From Mycolicibacterium sp. P9-22 (GTDB taxonomy: Bacteria; Actinomycetota; Actinomycetes; Mycobacteriales; Mycobacteriaceae), in the NCBI RefSeq assembly GCF_008329585.1, contig NZ_NPKP01000007.1, positions 124,001-188,000 on the forward strand: a stretch of 64,000 bases of DNA, given 5' to 3'. Positions 25,193-34,242 of this stretch are shown here, in pieces (the first letter of the stretch is position 1; the number at the start of each line of letters is the position of its first letter). The notes beneath the pieces were generated by a model, which saw nothing but the letters and a program-made list of their open reading frames with translations, had not been told where the DNA came from and ran no database searches. A program made the position numbers and the translations under genes.

Positions 25193-27586
25193 TCAGATCA
25201 GCTTCTCCAATGTGATCGGCAGGTCGCGCACCCGCTTCCCCGTCGCGTGAAAGACCGCGTTGCCGATGGCCGCCGCGACACCGACGATGCCGAGCTCGCC
25301 CACCGCCTTCCCGCCGAGTGCGGTCGCCTGGTAATCCGGAACACCGACATCGATGGTCTGGATGTCTGGCACGTCGGCGTTGACCGCGACCACGTATTCG
25401 GCAAGGTTCGCGTTGGTGACCCTGCCGTCTCGAGGATCGATCGATCCCTCCTCGAGGAGGGTCTGACCGATCCCCATGACGATCCCGCCAATCAATTGGC
25501 TGCGAGCTAGTTTGGGGTTATAGATCCTGCCGCTGTCGAAGGCAACGACCATTCGCCTTACCCGGACGGTTCCGAAATCCTCGTCGACGTGAACCTCGAC
25601 AAAGTGTGCGCACCAACTATGGGCTGATACTCCACCGTCGGTCGGGGGCAGAATCTGTTGGAAGGTGTGACCCGCCTCGTTGCGGTTGTCTTCGGTCGCG
25701 CCGGGGCGAAAGGTGTCCCGATGCGCTTCGAGACGGTCTCGGCCCGTCGCGCGCAGGAGTTCGGAGATATCCACGCCACCGCCAGAACGCCGCGAGAGGC
25801 GGATGCGCCCGTCATCGATCGTCAGGTCCCGGGTCCGCTCGCCACGCAACGGCGAGCCTGAGCCGCTGGCTGCGAGCGCCAACAACTCTTCGCGCGCCGC
25901 AAGAGCGGTCTTGTGAACAGCACCGGTCAGGTTGTTGGCCAGTTGCGATCCACCGGCAAGCGGTGATCGTGGCAGGGAGGTATCGCCGAGAAGCACCTTC
26001 ACCCGCTCAACCGGGACCCCGATTGCTTCGGCGGCGGTCTGCGCAAGAATCGTGTAGGTGCCGGTACCGATGTCTGCGCCGCTGCTGCGCACTTCGACCG
26101 ACCCGTCCGCGAGGATGATGACCTTGGCCTCACTGGGTGTGCGGCGTACCGGGTACGTGCCCGCAGCCATACCCCAGCCGATCAGTTGCCGTCCTTCCCG
26201 CATCGAGCGCGGTTGATGGTTGCGCCGCGACCAGCCGAACTCCTCGGCGCCGGCTGCGTAGGCTTCGCGGAGCTGTCGTGTCGTCCAGGGGATGTTTGCT
26301 TGATGGTCATGGCTGGCCCAGTTGCGTAGACGCAATTCGACTGGATCGAGGTCCAGCTTGTAGGCCAGTTCGTCCATCGCCGTTTCAAGCGCGAACGCGC
26401 TGGGGTTCTCTCCGGGTGCCCGCATCCAGCTCGGATTGACGGTGTTGACGGGCACGATGCTATGCCGCGACCAGAAATTGGGCATGGCATACATGATCGC
26501 CGTGACCACGTTGGTCGGCTCCTGATGCACGTCGTCGATCGCCGTCTCGTTCGAGCCTTCATGGACGATCGAGACGAGCTTGCCGTCTCTCGTCGCACCT
26601 AGCGCGAGCCGCTGCCGCGTGCGGGGACGGCCTCCGAGGCCCGTGAACGTCTGTGGCCGGGTGAGCGACACCTTGACCGGCCGCCCTAGGGCTCGGGCAG
26701 CCGCACAGGCGAGCGCCACATGCGGGTGTGGCGCGACCTTCGAGCCGAAACCGCCTCCAACATACGGTGATACGACGTGAACCTTATCGACGTCGATGCC
26801 CATGTACTCGCTGATGACCTGCCGGGCGCCACCGACCCACTGGCTCGGCTCCCAGACAGTCAGCTCGTCCCCCTTCCACTCCGCCACGCAGGCGTGCGGT
26901 TCCATGGGAACGTTGTATTCGCGGGGCGTCGTGTAGACGGCCTCGACGACGACCGGCGCACCGGCCAGCGCAGACTTGGCATCGCCCCATTGCGCGTTGA
27001 GTGAGTCGTCGACCTGAGGACGCGCGCGGGCATCGTCTGGGTGGAGTATGGCTGCGGCTCGCTCGTAACTCACCTCCACAAGTGCTGCCGCTGCGGTCGC
27101 CTCTTCGAACGTCCTGGCAACGACGATCGCAACGTGCTGACCGTTCCAGCGGATGAGGTCATCCTGCAGCGGCGCGAACTTCTCCGTCGCCGCGCCACCC
27201 GCCGTATTGCGCGTCGGCGAGTTGATCTTCAGCCCACTTTCGTGGGTGTAAACCGCGATGACTCCTGGCTCGGCGCTGGCCGCGGCTGTGTTGATCGACG
27301 TGATCCGACCGGCAGGGATCGTGGAGCCGACGATGACGCCGTAGACAAGGCCATCGAGCTTCTGCTCGATCGCGTAACGCGCACCGCCCGTGATCTTCAG
27401 ATGACCGTCGGTGCGAGAAAGTGGCGAGCCTAGTGCGCCGAGCTTCTGGGGGGCCGGCGCCTGAGGAGGAGCAGTGTCCGTCGAGCAGGCCGGCAATAAT
27501 GCTGCGGTAGCGGCGACCCCCGCTGCCAACCCCGCGGCCTTGAGCACCGTTCGGCGTTCCGCCTCGAAGTCGAGAGGGTTCTTCAT
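25193..27586 (-). CDS. Xanthine dehydrogenase-family molybdopterin-binding subunit (PaoC-like)
   Basis: A 797-residue molybdenum hydroxylase large subunit that would oxidise aldehydes or N-heterocycles. The molybdenum-cofactor segment is PYVGGGFGSKV near residue 268, and the catalytic glutamate is in GKAVGELGIVG near the C-terminus. The N-terminus carries an ERRTVLKAAGL twin-arginine motif and a lipobox-like LLPAC-S, so it is predicted to be exported folded and possibly lipid-anchored. The ATG overlaps the FAD-subunit stop by 4 nt (ATGA). The longer upstream frame is rejected because the signal peptide and overlap fix the start. Confidence 0.9.
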   Translation of the reverse strand: MKNPLDFEAERRTVLKAAGLAAGVAATAALLPACSTDTAPPQAPAPQKLGALGSPLSRTDGHLKITGGARYAIEQKLDGLVYGVIVGSTIPAGRITSINTAAASAEPGVIAVYTHESGLKINSPTRNTAGGAATEKFAPLQDDLIRWNGQHVAIVVARTFEEATAAAALVEVSYERAAAILHPDDARARPQVDDSLNAQWGDAKSALAGAPVVVEAVYTTPREYNVPMEPHACVAEWKGDELTVWEPSQWVGGARQVISEYMGIDVDKVHVVSPYVGGGFGSKVAPHPHVALACAAARALGRPVKVSLTRPQTFTGLGGRPRTRQRLALGATRDGKLVSIVHEGSNETAIDDVHQEPTNVVTAIMYAMPNFWSRHSIVPVNTVNPSWMRAPGENPSAFALETAMDELAYKLDLDPVELRLRNWASHDHQANIPWTTRQLREAYAAGAEEFGWSRRNHQPRSMREGRQLIGWGMAAGTYPVRRTPSEAKVIILADGSVEVRSSGADIGTGTYTILAQTAAEAIGVPVERVKVLLGDTSLPRSPLAGGSQLANNLTGAVHKTALAAREELLALAASGSGSPLRGERTRDLTIDDGRIRLSRRSGGGVDISELLRATGRDRLEAHRDTFRPGATEDNRNEAGHTFQQILPPTDGGVSAHSWCAHFVEVHVDEDFGTVRVRRMVVAFDSGRIYNPKLARSQLIGGIVMGIGQTLLEEGSIDPRDGRVTNANLAEYVVAVNADVPDIQTIDVGVPDYQATALGGKAVGELGIVGVAAAIGNAVFHATGKRVRDLPITLEKLI

Positions 27587-28575
27587 GCGATTCCCCCCGC
27601 CACCATCAGCGCGCGCGCAACCACTTTGGGTGTCAGGGCGATCTTGAAGGCGTTGTGCTCCCGAGACCGGGCCCCTTCCGTCGCCAAAGCGGCTGCCTCC
27701 CGAAGGACCGACTCCCGCAGCGGCTTTCCTACCAGGGCGCGCTCGACGGCGCGGACGCGCCACGGCTTGGTGGCGACCCCGCCGAGAGCGACGCGTGCCT
27801 CACGAATCGTCGTGGCGTCGGGCTCCAGTTCGAGCCCGACCGCTGCGCTCGCTGCGGCGAACTCGTAGGACGAACGATCGCGCACTTTGAGATAGTGGGA
27901 GCGCTTCAGTGCGGCGGACACGGGTACTTCGATGCCGACAATGATCTCCCCGGGAGCGAGGTCGTTGTCGATATCTGGACGGTCGCCGGGAAGTCTGAAA
28001 AATTCTCCAGCTGAGATCACACGTGTTCGTGCGCCTTGAATATGAATCTTGGCGTCGAATGCCACCAGGCTGACACCGAGGTCGCCTGGATAAATGGCGA
28101 TGCACGCCTCACTGGTGCCGAGCACCGCGTGGTTGCGATTCACGCCAGCCATTGCGGCACAACCAGATCCGGGATCGCGCTTGTTGCAGTTGGCGTAGGC
28201 AAGGGGGTCGCGAAAGTAGCTGCATCGCGTCCGCTGCATCAGGTTGCCGCCGATCGTGGCCATGTTGCGGAGTTGAGGCGAGGCGGCACGCCACAGGGCC
28301 TCGGACACGGCGGGGGCAGCGGCCTTGACGCGGGCGTCGGCGGCGACGTGACTCATCTTGGCGAGCCCTCCGATGCGGATCGAACCTTGATCGACCTCGA
28401 TCGCGTTCAACCCGGTCACCCGGGTGATGTCGACGATCCGGGCTGGCTGTTCGACGCCGCATTTCATCAGGTCCAGCAATGTGGTGCCGCCGGCAAGGAA
28501 ACGCGTGTCCGGCTGCCCACCCTCACGGAGCGCTGTCGGCATGTCTTCTGCTCGAACATAATCGAATGCCCTCAT
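27583..28575 (-). CDS. FAD-binding subunit of molybdenum hydroxylase (PaoB-like)
   Basis: A 330-residue CODH-type FAD subunit. The FAD loops are FLAGGTTLLDLMK and a TIGGNLMQRTRC segment. The cysteines of RCSYFRDPLAYANCNKRDPG and SGC match the extra 4Fe-4S insert of the E. coli PaoB type. It overlaps both neighbours by 4 nt, so the three subunits are translationally coupled. It passes electrons from the 2Fe-2S subunit to FAD. Confidence 0.9.
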   Translation of the reverse strand: MRAFDYVRAEDMPTALREGGQPDTRFLAGGTTLLDLMKCGVEQPARIVDITRVTGLNAIEVDQGSIRIGGLAKMSHVAADARVKAAAPAVSEALWRAASPQLRNMATIGGNLMQRTRCSYFRDPLAYANCNKRDPGSGCAAMAGVNRNHAVLGTSEACIAIYPGDLGVSLVAFDAKIHIQGARTRVISAGEFFRLPGDRPDIDNDLAPGEIIVGIEVPVSAALKRSHYLKVRDRSSYEFAAASAAVGLELEPDATTIREARVALGGVATKPWRVRAVERALVGKPLRESVLREAAALATEGARSREHNAFKIALTPKVVARALMVAGGIA

Positions 28576-29063
28576 CGTCCGCTCTCCTGCTGAAGGCGCC
28601 CCGCCGCGTCGCGAACGGCCGCGACGATGTGCGGGTATGCGCCACAGCGACAGATGTTGCCGCTCATGTACTCCCGGATGTCGTCGTCGGAACCGGCATG
28701 GCCTTCCTCGATGCAAGCAACGGCCGACATGATCTGTTCGGGTGTGCAGTAGCCGCATTGGAAGGCGTCGAATTCGAGGAACGCCGATTGGACGGCGTGC
28801 AAGGTCCCGTCGGGTTCTGCCAGACCTTCGATCGTGGTGACGGGGAGTCCATCGACTTGTGCGGCGAGCGTCAAACAGCTCAGCACGCGCTGCCCGTCCA
28901 CGTGCACCGTGCAAGCTCCGCACTGACCCTGATCGCAACCCTTCTTCGTACCTGCCAACGCAGTGTGCTCGCGCAGCGCATCGAGGAGCGTTACCCGCAC
29001 ATCGACATCCACTGGATGATCGTTGCCGTTGACGTGCAGCACCACGGCGAGGTGTTTTGGCAT
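28572..29063 (-). CDS. 2Fe-2S subunit of molybdenum hydroxylase (PaoA-like)
   Basis: A 163-residue two-cluster ferredoxin subunit. The plant-type cluster ligands are in GCDQGQCGACTVHVDGQ plus a later C in VLSC. The second cluster is held by FQCGYCTPEQ and NICRCGAY. Unlike E. coli PaoA no Tat signal is seen here; export could occur by hitch-hiking on the PaoC-like subunit. It is the first intact gene of the operon. Confidence 0.92.
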   Translation of the reverse strand: MPKHLAVVLHVNGNDHPVDVDVRVTLLDALREHTALAGTKKGCDQGQCGACTVHVDGQRVLSCLTLAAQVDGLPVTTIEGLAEPDGTLHAVQSAFLEFDAFQCGYCTPEQIMSAVACIEEGHAGSDDDIREYMSGNICRCGAYPHIVAAVRDAAGRLQQESGR

Positions 29064-29066
29064 GAC

Positions 29067-29693
29067 TCAAGCCCCCTGCGGAATGACGGGCAGGATGATG
29101 TGTGACGGTCGTGCCGCGTCATGGGCGATCTGCTGTTGGGCCGTGCGGACGCGTGTGCCGTCCTCGGTCGCCTCGCCGGTGTTGAAATTCCGTGCCCAGC
29201 GCGGGAAGTTGCTTGATGTGACGTGAACCCGGATGCGGTGTCCGGCGCGGAAGACGTGACTGGTGGACCACAGGTCGACCTGTTGAACGGTGAACTCATC
29301 CGGCTGGGCGTTGCTGCGCACGATCCCGTCGAAAGTCCCTGGCACCCAATCACCGTCGGACGCGAAGCGGCCTCGCGTGTCCTGGAGCACCACGATGTAA
29401 CCGGCTCGGGCCATGCCGAGCGGATCAACGGCCATTCGTATCGGGCCGGGCAAGTGCTTGCCGTAGGGCAGCCGAGTCAACAGCACCGGCCACGGACCGT
29501 CCGGCGTCGGGCGGTACACGTCGGCACGCAACACCGTGCCGTCGCGCATTTTGGCGGCGACATCGTGTTCAACGGTCACGTCATACACGGCGGAATACCT
29601 GGCTGCCCATGCCTTCGAACGTAGGGCACCAGCGACATCCGAGGGGGTCACTGGCTTTACCCCTATAACTGGGACTTCCCCGTAGCCGTGCAT
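29067..29693 (-). pseudogene. CocE/NonD-family X-Pro dipeptidyl-peptidase-like hydrolase, internally deleted
   Basis: The N-terminal part (MRDGTVLRADVYRP, PVLLTRLPYGK, QDTRGRFASDGDW) is joined in frame near 29,325 to the C-terminal jelly-roll domain (VDLWSTSHVFRAGHRIRVHV, SSNFPRW). A normal CocE-like protein has about 550-600 residues; here about 208 remain. The middle, which holds the catalytic serine, aspartate and histidine, is gone, so the product should be inactive. The ATG at 29693 is uncertain; a GTG at 29588 is also possible. It ends 3 nt before the PaoA-like start and may still serve as operon leader. Confidence 0.8.
29643..29669 (+). promoter_or_regulatory. Promoter/operator element, copy 1
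   Basis: A 27-bp element (GGGGGTCACTGG followed by CTTTACCCCTATAAC) recurs with one mismatch at 32119-32145. Both copies lie about 75-90 bp upstream of an SDR start on the plus strand. It contains a GGGGT/ACCCC inverted repeat and a TATAAC hexamer resembling a -10. It is a likely target of the XRE/MmyB regulator encoded at 31208-32086. Confidence 0.65.
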
Positions 29694-29758
29694 GTCATCA
29701 TCGAACGAGTCGCCACAAGCGAGCGGTGAAATGTCCAATAAGAAGGTGGGATTCAGCC

Positions 29759-30679
29759 ATGACCAAGACCAAGTGGACCACCGCTGACATTCCGGATCAG
29801 GCGGGTCGCACGGCCGTCATCACCGGCGCCAACACCGGGCTTGGCTACGAGACCGCCAAGGCGCTCGCCACGAAGGGCGCGGACATCGTCCTGACCGTGC
29901 GCAATGCCGTCAAGGGCAGGGAGGCAGCCGACCGCATCGCCGCTGCCGCACCCGGCGCCAGCGTCACGCTGCAAGCGCTCGACCTCACCTCGCTGGAATC
30001 GGTGCGCGCTGCCGCCGATGAATTGCGATCCACGCATCCCCGGATCGATCTACTGATCAACAACGCCGGCGTGATGACGACACCGGCGTCGGTCACCAAG
30101 GACGGCTTCGAATTGCAGTTCGGCACCAATCATTTGGGCCATTTCGCGCTGACCAACCTGCTGCTCGATCGCATTCTGGAGACGCCGGGTTCACGCGTGG
30201 TGACCGTCAGCAGCCTAGGGCACCGCTGGGCACGCGGCGGCATCCGCTTCGACGATCTGCAATGGGCGCGCCGCTACAGCCGCATGGGCGCATACGGGCA
30301 ATCCAAACTCGCCAATCTCATGTTCACCTACGAGCTGCAGCGCCGATTGACAGACACCAACACCATCGCCGTCGCCGCACACCCCGGGACCTCCAACACC
30401 GGCCTGATGCGCAACACCCCGGCGTTCATCCGCACCGTGGCCGACGCCACCGGGCCGCTGCTCGGTCAAAGTCCCGACATGGGTGCGCTGCCAACGTTGC
30501 GAGCCGCCACCGACCCGGACGTGCGCGGAGGGCAGTACCTCGGTCCTGGCGGGTTCCTCGAACAACGCGGCTACCCGAAGATCGTGGCCTCCAACGCAGC
30601 GTCCCACGACACCGCAGCCCAGCGCCGCCTGTGGGCCGTCTCCGAGGAGCTGACGAAGGTCGAGTGCCCCATCGGCTGA
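29759..30679 (+). CDS. Short-chain dehydrogenase/reductase (retinol dehydrogenase-like)
   Basis: A 306-residue SDR with the cofactor motif TGANTGLG near residue 25, the NNAGVM motif near residue 100 and catalytic YGQSK near residue 180. Length and the FGTNHLGHF segment fit the retinol-dehydrogenase/WWOX-like bacterial group. AGAAGGTGGG precedes the ATG at 29759; an earlier ATG at 29726 lacks such a site. The PPOX gene follows 78 bp downstream. Confidence 0.88.
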   Translation: MTKTKWTTADIPDQAGRTAVITGANTGLGYETAKALATKGADIVLTVRNAVKGREAADRIAAAAPGASVTLQALDLTSLESVRAAADELRSTHPRIDLLINNAGVMTTPASVTKDGFELQFGTNHLGHFALTNLLLDRILETPGSRVVTVSSLGHRWARGGIRFDDLQWARRYSRMGAYGQSKLANLMFTYELQRRLTDTNTIAVAAHPGTSNTGLMRNTPAFIRTVADATGPLLGQSPDMGALPTLRAATDPDVRGGQYLGPGGFLEQRGYPKIVASNAASHDTAAQRRLWAVSEELTKVECPIG

Positions 30680-30757
30680 ATGTGGCTGGTGCACCGCGGG
30701 CGGGCCTCGCGGCCACCGAGGGAATAGCGCACATGAACTCCCATGTTGGCTCGGACC

Positions 30758-31186
30758 ATGAGAGCTTTCACGGATGACGAGCGGCAACGGTTCCTCGAGG
30801 ACAAGCACGTCGGCGTGTTGTCGGTGGCCGCAGACCATGGTCGACCGCCCGCCAGCGCGCCCATCTGGTACGACTACACATCCGACGGGCACATCCGGAT
30901 CAACACCAGCGCGTCGTCGCGCAAGGCTCGACTGATAGAGCACGCCGGTGTCGTCACACTGGTCGTTCAGCGCGAAGACCCGCCGTACCAGTACGTGGTC
31001 GTCGAGGGCACCGTCGTGGACGTCGCCAATCCGGCGCCCCGAGACGTCCGCGAGGCCATCGCTATCCGCTATCTCGGCGAAGAAGGCGGCCGCGCCTTCG
31101 TGCAGAGCATGGGTGACGCCTCGAGCGTGCTCTTCACCGTCCGGCCCGATCGTTGGATCAGCGCCGACTATTCCGGCGACGTGTAG
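30758..31186 (+). CDS. PPOX-class F420-binding split-barrel protein
   Basis: A 142-residue split-barrel protein: EDKHVGVLSVAADHGRPPAS, APIWYDYTSDGHIRINTSAS and PYQYVVVEGTVVDV are typical of the PPOX/F420 family in mycobacteria. It is a paralogue of the protein at 24320. The ATG at 30758 is preferred; one at 30743 adds five residues. It probably forms a unit with the upstream SDR. Confidence 0.85.
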   Translation: MRAFTDDERQRFLEDKHVGVLSVAADHGRPPASAPIWYDYTSDGHIRINTSASSRKARLIEHAGVVTLVVQREDPPYQYVVVEGTVVDVANPAPRDVREAIAIRYLGEEGGRAFVQSMGDASSVLFTVRPDRWISADYSGDV

Positions 31187-31207
31187 CAGTCAGACTCGGC
31201 GGTCCGA

Positions 31208-32086
31208 TCAGGCTTTATGACTGATCGCCGAATCGCTGGCCATAGCCCAGTTCGCCAGCAGCTGTAGCCCATCGTGGGAGGGGGTCCCGGCCTTCGCGGT
31301 GAACGCGATGAGTTGCAGACCGCGGGTGGACGTCACGTCCAACGCTTCGAAGGTGAGGTCGAGGTCACCGACGATCGGGTGGTGGACGCGTTTGGCGCCC
31401 GTGTCGTGAATGCGGACGTCATGGGCTGCCCACAATGTTCGGAAGACGTCGCTGCGGGTGGACAATTCGCCGATCAGGTCGGTCAGCGCGCGATCGTAGG
31501 GTGCTCGACCCGCTTCACTGCGCAGCAGCGCGACGATCTGCTCGGTCGCGTCACTCCAATCGCGATAGAAGTCGGCCGCCTTCGGGTCCAGGAACACGTA
31601 ACGCGCGAAATTGCCCGCGCCGTCCGGGGTGTCCAGGATCGGCGCGAACAAGGCGCGACCGAGATTGTTCGCCGCGACGATGTCGAGGCGTCCGTTCTGC
31701 ACGATCACGGGCACGGTGGTCATCGCATCGATGGTCTGCTGCACCCCTGGACGGACCTGCAGTTGCCGGCTGGACTTGCGCTGTCGACGAGCACGCCCTC
31801 CCTCATTCGCGGTGCGGACCAGATCGCGCAGGTGTGACTGCTCGGCGGCGTCGAGATGCAGTGCGCGGCTGATGCCGTCCAAGATCGACTCCGAGACGCC
31901 GATGGCGTTGCCCCGCTCGAGGCGCACGTAGTACTCGGTGCTCATCCCCGCCAGCAAGGCGACCTCCTCACGACGCAGGCCCGGCACGCGGCGTCGGCCT
32001 CCGTACTGCGGCAGCCCGGCCTGGTCGGGCGTCAATCGCGCCCGACGTGTCGTCAGGAACTCACGAATGTCGTCACGACCGGCCAT
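31208..32086 (-). CDS. XRE-family regulator with MmyB-like sensory domain
   Basis: A 292-residue regulator. The HTH includes PGLRREEVALLAGMSTEYYV near residues 36-56, and the MmyB-like domain includes FARYVFLDPKAADFYRDW. The ATG at 32086 fits the family start; the open frame upstream to 32881 runs antisense through the SDR gene and is not real. It is divergent from the SDR at 32222 and is paralogous to the regulator at 21543. Confidence 0.88.
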   Translation of the reverse strand: MAGRDDIREFLTTRRARLTPDQAGLPQYGGRRRVPGLRREEVALLAGMSTEYYVRLERGNAIGVSESILDGISRALHLDAAEQSHLRDLVRTANEGGRARRQRKSSRQLQVRPGVQQTIDAMTTVPVIVQNGRLDIVAANNLGRALFAPILDTPDGAGNFARYVFLDPKAADFYRDWSDATEQIVALLRSEAGRAPYDRALTDLIGELSTRSDVFRTLWAAHDVRIHDTGAKRVHHPIVGDLDLTFEALDVTSTRGLQLIAFTAKAGTPSHDGLQLLANWAMASDSAISHKA

Positions 32087-32118
32087 GCTCTCGAACCTAC
32101 GACTTTTGCCGCGCCAAT

Positions 32119-32145
32119 GGGGGTCACTGGCTATACCCCTATAAC
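32119..32145 (+). promoter_or_regulatory. Promoter/operator element, copy 2
   Basis: The second copy of the 27-bp element (GGGGGTCACTGG followed by CTATACCCCTATAAC) lies in the spacer between the XRE/MmyB gene and the SDR gene, 77 bp upstream of the SDR start. The divergent position next to the regulator supports an operator role; the TATAAC end may be the SDR -10 hexamer. Confidence 0.7.
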
Positions 32146-32221
32146 CCCGGACTCCCTGGCTGCCGACGATGGGCCTTGACTGGCGTTTACCGAATCGGAT
32201 CTCCACGAAAGGACTGATGAC

Positions 32222-33070
32222 ATGGCAGGCAAGAAGGTGTGGTTCGTAACTGGGGCGAGCCGCGGAATGGGTGTCGACATCGCGAAGGCGGCACTGGCTG
32301 CGGGGCACTCCGTCGTAGCCACCGGTCGCGACGAAGGCCGGGTGCTCAGGGCCATCGGTGAGCACGACGAGCTGCTCGTGGTCGCCTTGGACATCACCGA
32401 CTCCGCCGTCGCGAGCGCAGCTGCGCAGGCGGCCGTCGAACGATTCGGACGGATCGACGTACTCGTCAACAATGCCGGCAACAACTACGCCGGATACTTC
32501 GAGGAGATCAGTCCAGCACAGTTCCGGGCCCAGATGGAGACCAACTTCTTCGGACCACTCAACGTGACCCGGGCCGTCCTGCCGATCATGCGTCAGCAGC
32601 GCTCCGGTCACGTCGTCACCATCACCTCCACCGCGGCACTCGTGGGGCTGGAGTTCTGCGCTGCCTATGCGCCGTCGAAGTTCGCGCTGGAAGGCTGGAT
32701 GGAGTCGCTGCGCTACGACGTCGCGCCCTACGGGATCACCACCACGATCGTCGAGCCGGGTTACTTCCGCACCGAGTTGCTGGTCGATGGTTCCTCCATC
32801 TGGCCAGAATTGTCGATCGACGACTACGCGGAACGCACCGCGCAGACCATCGCCGCGATGAAGGGCATGAACGGCACCCAACCCGGTGATCCGGCCAAGC
32901 TCGCAGCGGGACTGATCACCCTCACGGATTCACCCGAGCCACCGCGCCGCTGGGTGGCCGGGGCCGACGCAATGGAGGCCGCGCAGCAGAAGGCACACGA
33001 ACTGCTCGCACAGATCGCCACGCACCGTGAACTGTCGGCGTCGCTGTCGTACGAGGACGTCAATGCCTAG
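32222..33070 (+). CDS. Short-chain dehydrogenase/reductase
   Basis: A 282-residue SDR. It has TGASRGMG near residue 11, NNAGNNYAGYFEE near residue 84 and catalytic YAPSK near residue 149. It begins the SDR-AKR-AKR run; its last 8 nt overlap the next start. It is divergent from the XRE/MmyB gene, whose operator-like element lies upstream. It probably reduces a carbonyl with NADPH. Confidence 0.9.
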   Translation: MAGKKVWFVTGASRGMGVDIAKAALAAGHSVVATGRDEGRVLRAIGEHDELLVVALDITDSAVASAAAQAAVERFGRIDVLVNNAGNNYAGYFEEISPAQFRAQMETNFFGPLNVTRAVLPIMRQQRSGHVVTITSTAALVGLEFCAAYAPSKFALEGWMESLRYDVAPYGITTTIVEPGYFRTELLVDGSSIWPELSIDDYAERTAQTIAAMKGMNGTQPGDPAKLAAGLITLTDSPEPPRRWVAGADAMEAAQQKAHELLAQIATHRELSASLSYEDVNA

Positions 33071-34193
33071 GGCTGACGTGGTACGCCGGGATATCAGCCG
33101 CCGCACGCTCATGACGCGCACCGCCCTCATCGGCGCCGGTCTCGTTGTCGGGCCCTCCGTTCTGGCCGCATGCGCAGGCGGAACATCGCCTGGGAGCACG
33201 CGGAGTGAAAGCTCAATGCCGACAAGGAAGCTCGGAGCACTGGAAGTCTCAGAACTGGGCGCCGGATGCATGAGTATCAGCGGGACCTATGGACCACCCG
33301 CCGACAAGAACCAGGGCATCGCAACCATCCGCGCCGCCCACGACCAAGGAGTGACGTTCTTCGACACCGCCGAGGTCTACGGCCCCTACACCAACGAAAC
33401 CCTTGTCGGAGAAGCACTTGCGCCGATCCGCGACCAGGTCGCGATCGCCACCAAGTTCGGCTTCGACGTCGACGGGTCCGGCGAGCCGCTCAGCCGCCCC
33501 GAGCACATCAAGAAAGTGGTCGAGGGTTCACTGCAGCGTCTGCGCACCGACCGCATCGATCTCTACTACCAACACCGGGTCGACCCGAACGTACCGATCG
33601 AAGACGTCGCCGGCGCGGTCAAGGACCTCATCGGCGAGGGAAAGGTGCTGCACTTCGGTCTGTCCGAAGCCGGCGCACGAACCATTCGTCGTGCGCATGC
33701 TGTTCAACCGGTGTCCGCCGTGCAGAGCGAGTACTCGGTGTGGACACGTGAACCCGAGCGGAACGGCGTACTCGACACGTGTGAGGAACTGGGAATCGGC
33801 TTCGTCCCGTGGAGCCCACTCGGGCAGGGGTTTCTGACCGGGAAGATCGACCCCCGCGCTCAGTTCGACCCGCAGACCGATCTTCGAGCCCGGTTTCCTC
33901 GCTTCACCCCGGAAAACCTGGCTGCGAACATGCCTGTCGTCGACCTGATGAAACGATTCGCGGCCAAGAAGGACGCGACACCTGCCCAGCTCGCAGCGGC
34001 ATGGCTGTCCGCGCAGAAGCCGTTCATCGTCCCGATCCCGGGTACTCGCAACGTCGATCACCTGACCGAAAACCTCGGTGCGCTCCACGTTGCGCTGACG
34101 CCCGCGGATCTTCAGGAGATCGACAGCGATTTCTCGAAGATCATGGTGCACGGTGCGCGTCTTGATGAAGTCAACCTGCAGAGAGTCGAATAG
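33063..34193 (+). CDS. Aldo/keto reductase with twin-arginine lipoprotein signal
   Basis: A 376-residue AKR. The catalytic Asp-Tyr pair is in FFDTAEVYGPYTNE, the lysine in IATKFGF and the histidine in YYQHRVD. Unlike typical cytoplasmic AKRs it starts with SRRTLMTRTALIGAGL and a VLAAC-AGG lipobox, predicting Tat export and lipid anchoring. The ATG at 33063 overlaps the SDR gene by 8 nt. The next gene encodes a close paralogue without the signal. An exported NADPH-dependent enzyme is odd, since the cofactor would have to be bound before export. Confidence 0.85.
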   Translation: MPRADVVRRDISRRTLMTRTALIGAGLVVGPSVLAACAGGTSPGSTRSESSMPTRKLGALEVSELGAGCMSISGTYGPPADKNQGIATIRAAHDQGVTFFDTAEVYGPYTNETLVGEALAPIRDQVAIATKFGFDVDGSGEPLSRPEHIKKVVEGSLQRLRTDRIDLYYQHRVDPNVPIEDVAGAVKDLIGEGKVLHFGLSEAGARTIRRAHAVQPVSAVQSEYSVWTREPERNGVLDTCEELGIGFVPWSPLGQGFLTGKIDPRAQFDPQTDLRARFPRFTPENLAANMPVVDLMKRFAAKKDATPAQLAAAWLSAQKPFIVPIPGTRNVDHLTENLGALHVALTPADLQEIDSDFSKIMVHGARLDEVNLQRVE

Positions 34194-34242
34194 TCGTCTG
34201 AATCTGGACGGCATCCAAAGCGATTGAGAATAGGAGCAACTG

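Noticed and set aside
32087..32881. Upstream extension of the XRE/MmyB frame
   Set aside because: Runs antisense through the SDR gene and lacks family similarity; the ATG at 32086 fits the HTH start.
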